A stretch of DNA of 6,172 bases, taken from the NCBI GenBank assembly GCA_012523535.1, contig JAAYII010000389.1:1-6172 (forward strand), in the 5' to 3' direction. The notes under the pieces were generated by a model. It worked only from the letters and a program-made list of their open reading frames with translations, was not told the origin of the DNA and ran no database searches. This DNA is from Peptococcaceae bacterium (lineage in GTDB: Bacteria; Bacillota; Desulfitobacteriia; Desulfitobacteriales; Syntrophobotulaceae). Below, piece by piece: positions 1 to 5,606 of the stretch. Within the stretch, counting starts at the first letter, position 1, and every line of letters starts with the position of its first letter. Both the position numbers and the translations under genes were made by a program.

Positions 1-346
1 CATATAGTTTGTGAACCATTTCCGGGTTAAGCCTGTAATTGACGGCGATGATCGCATTTACCGTTTGTAAATCCTTAGAAGAAGCGGTTTCTTCAGATTG
101 GGCTTTTTGTACTTTAACATCCATGGGTATTATTTCTTGGATAAATGGTAATTTAAAATGAAAACCCTCATCCAATACTTTCGGGCTGACTTTACCTAAG
201 GTAACTATTACCCCTCGGTATCCGGGCTCAACGATCACATAGCCGTCAATAATAACAACAGTAAGGAGGATAACCAAAATTATGATTGGTATAATTAATT
301 TCAGAATACTCTTTGCTGACTTCGATGGAACTATTGTACCTTCCAT
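1..346 (-). CDS. SPFH/Band 7 (prohibitin-like) membrane protein, C-terminus beyond the window
   Basis: Reading the minus strand from the ATG at 346-344 gives 115 codons that stay open to the left edge, so this is the N-terminal part only. Residues 1-13 are a short polar segment. Residues 14-33 are one very hydrophobic membrane helix (Ile/Leu/Val-rich). The SPFH domain follows at once. Its prohibitin signatures are VEPGYRGVIVTLGKV at 39-53, DEGFHFKLPF at 59-68 and SSKDLQTVNAIIAVNYRLNP at 89-108. Family members are anchored by the N-terminal helix, form large ring- or cage-like oligomers, and organise membrane domains or hold proteases such as FtsH; which role applies here cannot be read from the sequence. 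The start is supported by an excellent Shine-Dalgarno (AGAGGAGA, 358-351) five bases away. The gene is transcribed divergently from the iron-sulfur operon at 565. The family call is secure; the exact subfamily (prohibitin versus HflK/C or stomatin) is less so. Confidence 0.9.
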   Translation of the reverse strand, partial: MEGTIVPSKSAKSILKLIIPIIILVILLTVVIIDGYVIVEPGYRGVIVTLGKVSPKVLDEGFHFKLPFIQEIIPMDVKVQKAQSEETASSKDLQTVNAIIAVNYRLNPEMVHKLY

Positions 347-350
347 AAAT

Positions 351-358
351 TCTCCTCT
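351..358 (-). promoter_or_regulatory. Shine-Dalgarno site of the SPFH gene
   Basis: The minus strand reads AGAGGAGA five bases before the ATG at 346, a near-ideal match to the 16S anti-SD. It fixes the start of the SPFH gene. I found no convincing sigma-A promoter for this gene on the minus strand between 359 and 480; the best -10-like boxes lack a matching -35. Confidence 0.8.
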
Positions 359-477
359 TTTCCAACAGTCATATTTTCAACTATCTTATCACAAGATGCA
401 AGCAAAAGCCAGATTTTGCCCATATCACATAACCGTGTTTATATTTATTACTTTTATTCTAAGTTTTTATATGATAA

Positions 478-506
478 GTGACAATTATTAAAGTATATGG
501 TTTAAT
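478..506 (+). promoter_or_regulatory. Predicted sigma-A promoter of the iron-sulfur operon
   Basis: A -35 box GTGACA (478-483, five of six matches to TTGACA) is followed by exactly 17 bases and a -10 box TTTAAT (501-506, five of six matches to TATAAT). Transcription would start near 512-514, leaving a leader of about 50 bases before the ATG at 565. It is the only good promoter geometry I found in this divergent intergenic region. In an AT-rich spacer some promoter-like matches arise by chance, but the combination of both boxes, ideal spacing and an overlapping dyad makes this one credible. Confidence 0.6.
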
Positions 507-511
507 ATACT
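492..511 (+). promoter_or_regulatory. Perfect 7-bp dyad over the -10 box, probable operator
   Basis: AGTATAT (492-498) and ATATACT (505-511) are exact reverse complements separated by six bases (499-504). The 20-bp dyad covers the end of the promoter spacer and most of the -10 box TTTAAT. A dimeric regulator bound here would block RNA polymerase, so this looks like a repressor operator for the downstream operon. Lactate-utilisation operons are often controlled by GntR/FadR-type repressors, but this dyad does not match the TNGTNNNACNA-type operator I recall for LldR, so I do not name the regulator. No regulator gene lies in the window. Confidence 0.5.
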
Positions 512-564
512 AGACAGCAATCGGAATAATTATTGGAATTAATCGAAGAAAATAGGTGTAGAAA

Positions 565-1557
565 ATGACTACAAAAAAGGAAATCCCTCCCGTTTTGGAA
601 ATAATTCGAAGCAATATTATGGAGTATAACAATCCCTTGGCTTTAAACTGTCGCCAAAATTCTTCCTGGGTGAGAGATCTTGAATTGCCCGCTCAAGGAG
701 AAATTTTATTTTATACAGGAGGAGAGTACCAACTGTTGCCTTATCTTGCTCCCCTCCTAAAAACTTTGACTTTTATTGATCCGGCCAGTAAAGCTTTCTC
801 TCTACTGATGGAAGGGCGAAAACTTGTCAAAATAATCGGCATTACTCCCGAAAAAGTTTTAGCTGGAGTCCTGGCCCAAGACAAGGAACGTTACAATTCC
901 ATAAACTATAAAGCTGCTTATATTTTAAAGAAACTTGGCTTTGACTTATGTTATGATGCCGATGTGGAAATGTATAGCGGCGCTCTTCTTTACGAATTAG
1001 GCTTTTGGCAGGATTTCAAACTTTATGCTGCCAGAGTGGTTGAAGTCATAAGGAAAACTCAAGCCAAGACCGTAGTTTGCCTTTCGCCGCATGCAGCGGA
1101 GATGTTTAAAGTCGTTTATCCTCAATTTAATGTTTTTCCTGAGTTTAATGTTAAAACCTTTATTGAATTGGTTTGGGAAAAAAGGGATAATCTCCCACAG
1201 ATTTCTGATAAATCTACGGTGGTAATACACGACTCCTGTCGTCTAGCCAGAGAGCTTGGAATAACTAAAGAGATAAGAGATATAATGGAATCCGTCGGTG
1301 TATCCTATGTTGAACCGGTGCGCAATAAAGAGTGGACAACATGTTGCGGCGGACCTGGGAAGATGCTCTTCCCGGAAATAGCCAGAATTATTGCCGAGCG
1401 CAGAGTTAATGAACTTGCCGAGACCGGCGCCTCAAAAGCATTGCTTGCTTGTCCTTACTGTTTGTCTTCTTTGCAAGCCGGCTCAAAGCAGGAAAGGAAT
1501 ATAATTATAGAAGATTTGGTGGAGTTTTTATATAGGGGGTTTATTGCAAATGTCTGA
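565..1557 (+). CDS. CCG-domain (Fe-S)-binding protein, LutA/HdrD-like, with a cysteine-less N-terminal module
   Basis: This 330-residue soluble protein belongs to the cysteine-rich (CCG, formerly DUF224) family found in LutA, GlpC and heterodisulfide reductase HdrB/HdrD. These proteins bind [4Fe-4S] clusters and pass electrons to or from a partner oxidoreductase. Two CCG modules can be traced. The C-terminal one is complete: C225 (in HDSCR), C260-C261 (in CCGGPG), C296 and C299 (in CPYC), with 34-residue gaps typical of CX31-39CC-X-CxxC. The N-terminal module keeps the fold landmarks but has G53, Y137-S138, S174 and A177 where cysteines are expected, so it should bind no cluster. Residues 1-45 form an N-terminal extension. 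The ATG at 565 has an SD (AGGTG, 554-558) six bases upstream. The gene overlaps the LutB-like gene by 8 bases, so the two are translated together and probably form one complex. Family assignment is firm; substrate is not known, though lactate or another 2-hydroxyacid is plausible. Confidence 0.88.
   Translation: MTTKKEIPPVLEIIRSNIMEYNNPLALNCRQNSSWVRDLELPAQGEILFYTGGEYQLLPYLAPLLKTLTFIDPASKAFSLLMEGRKLVKIIGITPEKVLAGVLAQDKERYNSINYKAAYILKKLGFDLCYDADVEMYSGALLYELGFWQDFKLYAARVVEVIRKTQAKTVVCLSPHAAEMFKVVYPQFNVFPEFNVKTFIELVWEKRDNLPQISDKSTVVIHDSCRLARELGITKEIRDIMESVGVSYVEPVRNKEWTTCCGGPGKMLFPEIARIIAERRVNELAETGASKALLACPYCLSSLQAGSKQERNIIIEDLVEFLYRGFIANV
1534..1539 (+). promoter_or_regulatory. AGGGGG ribosome binding site that leaves two possible starts for the LutB-like gene
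   Basis: AGGGGG lies 10 bases before the ATG at 1550 and only 4 bases before an in-frame TTG at 1544. The ATG is preferred because ATG is the stronger start and four bases is too close for good initiation, but the spacing to ATG is long. The choice changes the protein by two residues only. Confidence 0.5.
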
Positions 1558-2746
1558 TTGGCAAAAAGAACTTGCTATTTACACAAAGAACTTAAACAAA
1601 GCTTCACAGGATGAAAATTTAACCCGGGCTTTGACCAGAGCTGTCAAATCTTACCGCCAAAATGTAGATACCGCTCTATGTCAATACCCCCATACTCCTA
1701 ATTTGGCTGAAGAAGTAAGAGCAATTAAAGAATACTCCATGGCCCACAATAAAGAATTATTGGAAAAAGCCATGCAGGCTATTGAAAGTAACCATGGCCA
1801 TGCTTTTTATGCCGAAGACCGGCAAGCGGCTTTGCAGATAGTAAAAGATATAGTTGGCAAAGGCAAAATAATCGTCAAAGGCAAAAGTATGTTGGGAGAA
1901 GAGTTGGGCTTAAGAGAAGCGCTGCAAGAAGAGGGTAACGAAGTATGGGAAACTGATTTAGGAGAATTTATTTTGCAATTGAAGAAAGACCGTCCTATGC
2001 ATATTCTGGCCCCCTCCATTCATGTACCAAGGGAGCAGGTGGCGGAAATATTTAGTAAATTTTTTCAGAAAGAAATTCCGGCGGATATCACTGAGGAAGT
2101 GAGCGTAGTTAGGGATTTTTTGAGAGAAAAGTATTTTACGGCTGATGTGGGCATCAGCGGTGCCAATGTGGTAGCCGCCGATACCGGCCAGATTGTTATC
2201 ATCGAAAATGAAGGCAATGTAAGATTGTGTACAGGAGTTCCGCCCGTTCATATTGCAATAGTAGGCATAGAAAAGCTGGTGCCGACTTTTCAGGATGCCA
2301 TGAAGGTGGCGGAAGTTACCTGGAGGTATGCTAATTACGGGGCACCGGGTTATGTTAACATTATCAGCGGCCCCAGTAAAACAGGGGATATAGAAAAAGT
2401 AATTACTTATGGAGCCCACGGTCCAAAAGAATTTTATGTGATTTTCGTCAATAATGGACGAAGCGCCATGCTTGGTGACGAGAATTATCGTCAAGCCCTG
2501 CATTGTTTGCGCTGCGGCGGTTGCATGTATGAATGTCCAGTTTTTCAGATAACAGCCGGTCATTATGGCCGGACCTATCTTAGCGGTATAGGTTCTGTGT
2601 GGACGGCTTTTATTGAAGGAAAAGAGTCCGCGGCTCCCATGCTTTATACCTGCTTAAGATGCGGTCGTTGTGTGGAAAGATGTCCGATGAAGATTAATGT
2701 ACCGGATATGGTTGGAAGATTGCGAAGCGAAGTGGTTTCCGATTAG
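1550..2746 (+). CDS. LutB/LldF-like iron-sulfur protein: LUD domain plus two [4Fe-4S] ferredoxin motifs
   Basis: The product is 398 residues from the ATG at 1550 (400 from a TTG at 1544). Residues 1-60 are an alpha-helical N-terminal region, and about 65-305 form the LUD domain. Its conserved blocks are visible: ISGANVVAADTGQIVIIENE, then NVRLCTGVPPVHIAIVGIEK, GPSKTGDIE and NNGRS. Two ferredoxin-type motifs follow: C319-C322-C325-C329 (CLRCGGCMYECP) and C368-C371-C374-C378 (CLRCGRCVERCP), each a CxxCxxCxxxCP. LutB is the electron-transfer subunit of the LutABC L-lactate oxidation system. Here the protein ends 20 residues after the last cluster cysteine, so it lacks the C-terminal extension of Bacillus LutB (about 470-480 residues). 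The start overlaps the stop of the upstream CCG gene by 8 bases, which implies translational coupling and a shared complex. A strong terminator follows directly, and no lutC is present. Involvement in 2-hydroxyacid oxidation is inferred from the family; a general LUD-type electron-transfer role is the alternative. Confidence 0.9.
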   Translation: MSDWQKELAIYTKNLNKASQDENLTRALTRAVKSYRQNVDTALCQYPHTPNLAEEVRAIKEYSMAHNKELLEKAMQAIESNHGHAFYAEDRQAALQIVKDIVGKGKIIVKGKSMLGEELGLREALQEEGNEVWETDLGEFILQLKKDRPMHILAPSIHVPREQVAEIFSKFFQKEIPADITEEVSVVRDFLREKYFTADVGISGANVVAADTGQIVIIENEGNVRLCTGVPPVHIAIVGIEKLVPTFQDAMKVAEVTWRYANYGAPGYVNIISGPSKTGDIEKVITYGAHGPKEFYVIFVNNGRSAMLGDENYRQALHCLRCGGCMYECPVFQITAGHYGRTYLSGIGSVWTAFIEGKESAAPMLYTCLRCGRCVERCPMKINVPDMVGRLRSEVVSD

Positions 2747-2750
2747 CCTT

Positions 2751-2787
2751 AAGACCATGCCTTCACAGGGTGAAGGCATGGTCTTTT
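2751..2787 (+). terminator. Rho-independent terminator of the iron-sulfur operon
   Basis: A perfect 16-bp stem (2751-2766 with 2770-2785) closes a 3-base loop, AGG. It runs into TTTT at 2784-2787 and starts four bases after the LutB-like stop codon. The stem is unusually long and perfect, while the T tract is short. It ends the two-gene operon. Confidence 0.85.
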
Positions 2788-2917
2788 ACTAAATAACTTG
2801 TTTGACTACAAAAATTCCCAAATAGGTAATTCACATACCACATTGCGAAAACACGCTTATTAAGCTCAAATTATTCTGGACTGTTTGCATAAAATAAGCA
2901 GGGGATTAAAGAATTAT

Positions 2918-2959
2918 CAAGAAATAAAAAGGCAATATACAAGAAATAAAAAGACAATA
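2918..2959 (+). repeat. Tandem direct repeat, two 20-bp copies with 22-bp period
   Basis: Copies at 2918-2937 and 2940-2959 begin CAAGAAATAAAAAG and end CAATA, and differ at one base (G2932 versus A2954). The 22-bp period is about two turns of the DNA helix, so both copies face the same side. They lie 70-110 bases before the DUF4153 start, just upstream of a weak promoter-like pair (AATACA 2956-2961, 17 bases, TAAAAT 2979-2984). This could be a site for a regulator that binds tandem boxes, but replication slippage in A-rich DNA is also possible. The rest of 2788-3029 holds nothing else that I can support. Confidence 0.6.
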
Positions 2960-3016
2960 CAAATTTAATATGAATTAATAAAATTATTAGGGCAAAAATC
3001 ACCATTAATTTATGAT

Positions 3017-3023
3017 AGGGGGA
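3017..3023 (+). promoter_or_regulatory. Ribosome binding site that fixes the TTG start of the DUF4153 gene
   Basis: AGGGGGA sits six bases before the TTG at 3030. The first in-frame ATG is codon 15 (3072) and has no comparable site, so the TTG start is preferred. The same AGGGGG core precedes the LutB-like gene. Confidence 0.65.
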
Positions 3024-3029
3024 TAAGTT

Positions 3030-4817
3030 TTGAAAAAAATAAAAGGCCTATTGTTTCAACTGCTTAAAGGCATGTCTGAAGCCATAATTCGTTTTCCGCT
3101 GACGATTGTCTGTCTTGTTGGAGTGGCAACACTGGTTTGTTATACTATTGCCCTTGATCAATCACCGCCTATAATTATTGAGAAGCTTGTCTATACTTTT
3201 TTAGTTAGTGCTGTTCTCGGTATGGCAGCCCAATTTGCAGTGGAAAGATTTATGAAATTATCTGCTTTACGTCTGCCCGTTTATGGTTTAGCCCTTGTGC
3301 TGGGAGCGGGGTATTTTCTAATTCTTTGGCCTGTACCAGAAATTAATGCAGAAATAAGTGTTCGGACCCTTATAGCAGTATTTGCCCTCATCTGTGCCGT
3401 ACTGTGGATTCCTGCGTATAAAAAGAAAGCGGACTTTAACGAGGTGTGTTTAATACACTTTAAAACCCTTTTTATTTCGATTCTTTACTCAGTTGTCTTG
3501 TCAGCAGGGTTGGCGGCAATTATGGCTTCAATTGATGTTCTCCTATTCAATATTCACCACGATGCTTATTCATATATGCTAACTGTTGTCTGGATTCTAT
3601 TTGCTCCCACCTATTATTTATCGCTACTGCCAAGATTCCTCTCTAAAACGGAAGATGACGTTATGAAATTGCAGACAGCCAAGAACTATCCAAAATTCTT
3701 GTCCGTTCTTGTTTCTTATATTGCTATTCCTTTGGTTGGAATCTATACTTTGGTGCTGTTAGCTTATTTTATTAAAATCCTGATCACTTGGCATTGGCCT
3801 TCAGGCCAGTTAGGTCCAATGGTATTGATTTATTCTGCGGCAGGATTGGTTATTTTGGTTTTGGCCAGTTTGCTTTCAAATCGGTTTGCTGTACTTTACT
3901 ATAAAATATTTCCCAAAGTTCTTATCCCCGTAGTGGTTTTGCAACTGGTATCGGTGGGAATACGCCTTAACGCTTATGGAGTGACTGAATCCCGTTATTA
4001 TGTTGCCCTCTTTGGGATTTTTTCAATTATTATCGGTGTCTTATTGAGTATCAAACCGGTTACCAGAAACAGTATGATCGCTTTGCTGGCGGCTGTTCTG
4101 GCCATTGTCTCCATAATTCCACCGGTGGACGCTTTTACGGTATCCCGTGTCAGCCAGATCAATAGATTAGAGAGAATACTGGCCAGTGAGAATATTCTCT
4201 CCGACGGTAAAATTATTCCTCAAGCTAATGCTTCCGAAGAGACTAAAATTGAAACTACCAATATACTTAACTACCTCGATCGCCACAGTTCTCTGCAATA
4301 TATTTCCTGGTTGCCCCCGGACTTTCAAATATATAGTGATATGAAAAACGTTTTTGGATTTGACCCAACCTATCCTTTAGATGTAGCTCAAGACCGTTAT
4401 TTTGTAGCGGTTCTTGATAATCAAAAACCGTTAATAATTTCCGGGTATGACATCGGCTTGACAGCTTTCTCTTATCCTGGCCCAGAGGATCAGACTTATA
4501 ATTTTTCGCTAGATGGCCTCAATTATGTCTTAAATATTTCTCGCCAGTCGGAAAGGGAAGTGAGCATTTCAGTTAAAGATCCGGCAGGGACTGAACTTAT
4601 CGGCACGAATTTATCCGAATTCGCTTGGAAGCTAAAGGAAGAGAAAAAGAATAATAGAGAATCTTTGGCTCCGGATGATATGACTTTGGAAATAAAAAAA
4701 GGGGAGTATAAACTCAAAATTGTCTTTCAGCAGATCAATTTGAATTTTGATGATAATAAAAATGATTTTATGGCCGATTATTCAATGATGATTTTCTTTG
4801 GACATGAGAAAAAATAA
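3030..4817 (+). CDS. DUF4153 polytopic membrane protein with extracytoplasmic C-terminal domain
   Basis: This 595-residue protein starts at TTG with a good SD. The first 370 residues contain about eleven hydrophobic helices (roughly 20-42, 49-70, 82-101, 110-130, 145-174, 180-201, 224-254, 262-283, 292-312, 322-341 and 348-369). The family landmarks are clear: a DVLLFNI segment at 169-175, FAPTYYLSLLP at 191-201, a Tyr/Leu-rich helix ending in KILITWHWPSG at 249-259, and the IRLNAYGVTESRYY loop at 311-324. Residues 371-595 are soluble and rich in beta-type sequence, with WLPPDF at 427-432 and FGFDPTYPL at 442-450; by helix count this part probably lies outside the membrane, but topology is uncertain. 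The DUF4153 family has no firmly established biochemical function that I know of, so none is assigned. The next gene is a lipoprotein 149 bases downstream with no terminator between, suggesting co-transcription and a shared envelope role. Confidence 0.85.
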   Translation: MKKIKGLLFQLLKGMSEAIIRFPLTIVCLVGVATLVCYTIALDQSPPIIIEKLVYTFLVSAVLGMAAQFAVERFMKLSALRLPVYGLALVLGAGYFLILWPVPEINAEISVRTLIAVFALICAVLWIPAYKKKADFNEVCLIHFKTLFISILYSVVLSAGLAAIMASIDVLLFNIHHDAYSYMLTVVWILFAPTYYLSLLPRFLSKTEDDVMKLQTAKNYPKFLSVLVSYIAIPLVGIYTLVLLAYFIKILITWHWPSGQLGPMVLIYSAAGLVILVLASLLSNRFAVLYYKIFPKVLIPVVVLQLVSVGIRLNAYGVTESRYYVALFGIFSIIIGVLLSIKPVTRNSMIALLAAVLAIVSIIPPVDAFTVSRVSQINRLERILASENILSDGKIIPQANASEETKIETTNILNYLDRHSSLQYISWLPPDFQIYSDMKNVFGFDPTYPLDVAQDRYFVAVLDNQKPLIISGYDIGLTAFSYPGPEDQTYNFSLDGLNYVLNISRQSEREVSISVKDPAGTELIGTNLSEFAWKLKEEKKNNRESLAPDDMTLEIKKGEYKLKIVFQQINLNFDDNKNDFMADYSMMIFFGHEKK

Positions 4818-4841
4818 TTTTAGAAATACCGGATTACAAAA

Positions 4842-4943
4842 ATGATCACCGTACCCACCTTTGATCAAAAGCAAGGAACTGATTCAAAGAGTTTTCTTCA
4901 AGGAATTAAAAACATAATTGAGGAGAAACTAAGTATAGTTTAG
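4842..4943 (+). CDS. Possible 33-residue small ORF upstream of the lipoprotein gene
   Basis: An ATG at 4842 opens 33 codons ending at TAG (4941-4943). The peptide begins MITVPTFDQ and ends NIIEEKLSIV, with a helix-like amphipathic second half. It is in the same frame as the DUF4153 gene but separated from it by two stops (4815 and 4821). Only a poor SD-like GGA (4831-4833) precedes it. Codons 5-8 form the left arm of an inverted repeat whose right arm contains the lipoprotein SD. It may be a leader peptide, a remnant of a longer reading frame, or chance; I recognise no family. Confidence 0.25.
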   Translation: MITVPTFDQKQGTDSKSFLQGIKNIIEEKLSIV

Positions 4944-4960
4944 ATAATTTCAAAGGTGGG
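4854..4960 (+). promoter_or_regulatory. 11-bp inverted repeat pairing with the lipoprotein Shine-Dalgarno
   Basis: CCCACCTTTGA (4854-4864) is the exact reverse complement of TCAAAGGTGGG (4950-4960). The right arm contains the whole SD of the lipoprotein gene (AAAGGTGGG, 4952-4960), six bases before its ATG. In mRNA the arms could pair across an 85-base loop and hide the SD. A small hairpin, AAACTA-AGTA-TAGTTT (4926-4941), lies inside the loop. This would be a translational control element, perhaps opened by translation of the small ORF that contains the left arm. It is a pattern seen in sequence; the function is inference. Confidence 0.4.
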
Positions 4961-4966
4961 AAAAAA

Positions 4967-5509
4967 ATGGCTAAAATGGTTAGTTATAAGAGTGGATTAC
5001 ATTTAGTGATATTTATTGTCCTTATCTTATTCATAAGTGCCTGCGGAGGGCAACCGAATACCACGGGACAAGAAAGTACGCAACCCCCCGCTGGCAAGGA
5101 CTATGGTTTAAATGAAGAAGTAAACGCCGGTAAGATTGGATATGTGGTTAGTGAAGTTAAAAAAGATAAAAAAATTGGCCAGAATGAATTTTTACAAAAA
5201 ACTACTGAAAATCAATTTTTAATAATTAAAGTTAAAGTAACAAACAATGATAAAGAAACCAGGACCATTGATACCAGTCTTTTTAAACTGCTTGACTCCG
5301 AAGGTAAAGAGTATTCGGCCATGGCGGATGCGGATTTATATGTTAATGAAGGCAATGGATTCTTTTTGGCTCAAGTAAATCCGGGAACAAGTAAAAGCGG
5401 TTTTGTTGTTTTTGAAATTCCTGAAAATGTCAGTGGGTTAAAGTTGCAAGTTTCCAGCGGTTTAGGCTGGTCAGGCGGAGAATATGAGATAATCAATCTC
5501 GGTCAGTAG
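4967..5509 (+). CDS. DUF4352-type lipoprotein
   Basis: This 180-residue protein carries a lipoprotein signal peptide: a Lys-containing n-region (1-8), a hydrophobic core (11-23) and the lipobox ISAC ending at C26. It should be lipidated at C26 and held on the outer face of the cytoplasmic membrane. A flexible, Gly/Gln/Thr/Pro-rich linker follows (27-44), then a single beta-sandwich-type domain (about 48-178) of the DUF4352 kind. Typical features are FLIIKVKVTNND at 84-95 (an edge strand of an immunoglobulin-like fold), a FKLLDSEGKEY segment at 106-116, an NPG turn at 138-140 and GFVVFEIPE at 145-153. Proteins of this type are common in Firmicutes and their roles are mostly unknown. The start is fixed by SD AAAGGTGGG (4952-4960). 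It follows the DUF4153 gene without a terminator and has its own strong terminator downstream. Confidence 0.88.
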   Translation: MAKMVSYKSGLHLVIFIVLILFISACGGQPNTTGQESTQPPAGKDYGLNEEVNAGKIGYVVSEVKKDKKIGQNEFLQKTTENQFLIIKVKVTNNDKETRTIDTSLFKLLDSEGKEYSAMADADLYVNEGNGFFLAQVNPGTSKSGFVVFEIPENVSGLKLQVSSGLGWSGGEYEIINLGQ

Positions 5510-5524
5510 TAGTTAAAACAATTA

Positions 5525-5564
5525 ACTCCTCTTAAGTACGGGTTACTTAAGGGGAGTATTTTTT
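5525..5564 (+). terminator. Rho-independent terminator after the lipoprotein gene
   Basis: A 14-bp stem (5525-5538 with 5544-5557, one T-G wobble) has a 5-base loop, CGGGT, followed by TTTTTT at 5559-5564. It starts 15 bases after the lipoprotein stop. It lies between convergent genes; on the other strand the stem is followed only by TTAATTGTTTT, so it may also serve the DUF4474 gene, less efficiently. Confidence 0.88.
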
Positions 5565-5606
5565 AGTTTGAACTTATTATTGGTTTAGATTATTCTTTTC
5601 ATTCGA

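Noticed and set aside
383..397. Short dyad ATCTT-N5-AAGAT upstream of the SPFH gene
   Set aside because: The arms are only five bases long and no convincing minus-strand promoter overlaps them.
282..491. Plus-strand ORF of 69 codons
   Set aside because: It lies antisense over the start of the SPFH gene and then runs through the AT-rich intergenic region and the promoter -35. It resembles no protein family, and the ribosome-binding evidence favours the minus-strand gene.
997..1230. Minus-strand ORF of 77 codons in the CCG-domain gene
   Set aside because: It is fully antisense to conserved coding sequence, with unusual composition and no family resemblance.
1958..2563. Minus-strand ORF of 201 codons inside the LutB-like gene
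   Set aside because: It is long, but it is antisense to highly conserved LUD and ferredoxin motifs and its translation has no recognisable domain. The reading frame is a shadow of the real gene.
2802..2830. TTGACT, 17 bases, GGTAAT as a promoter for the DUF4153 gene
   Set aside because: The -35 is good, but the -10 matches only four of six and lies about 200 bases before the start. It is possible but not strong enough to list as a feature.
2855..2899. Inverted repeat GCTTATT ... AATAAGC in the intergenic region
   Set aside because: Seven AT-rich base pairs across a 31-base gap are expected by chance in this composition, and no promoter or T tract goes with it.
4918..4948. TTGAGG with GATAAT as a promoter for the lipoprotein gene
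   Set aside because: The spacing is 19 bases and the -35 is weak; the predicted start would leave almost no leader before the SD. It cannot be separated from chance.
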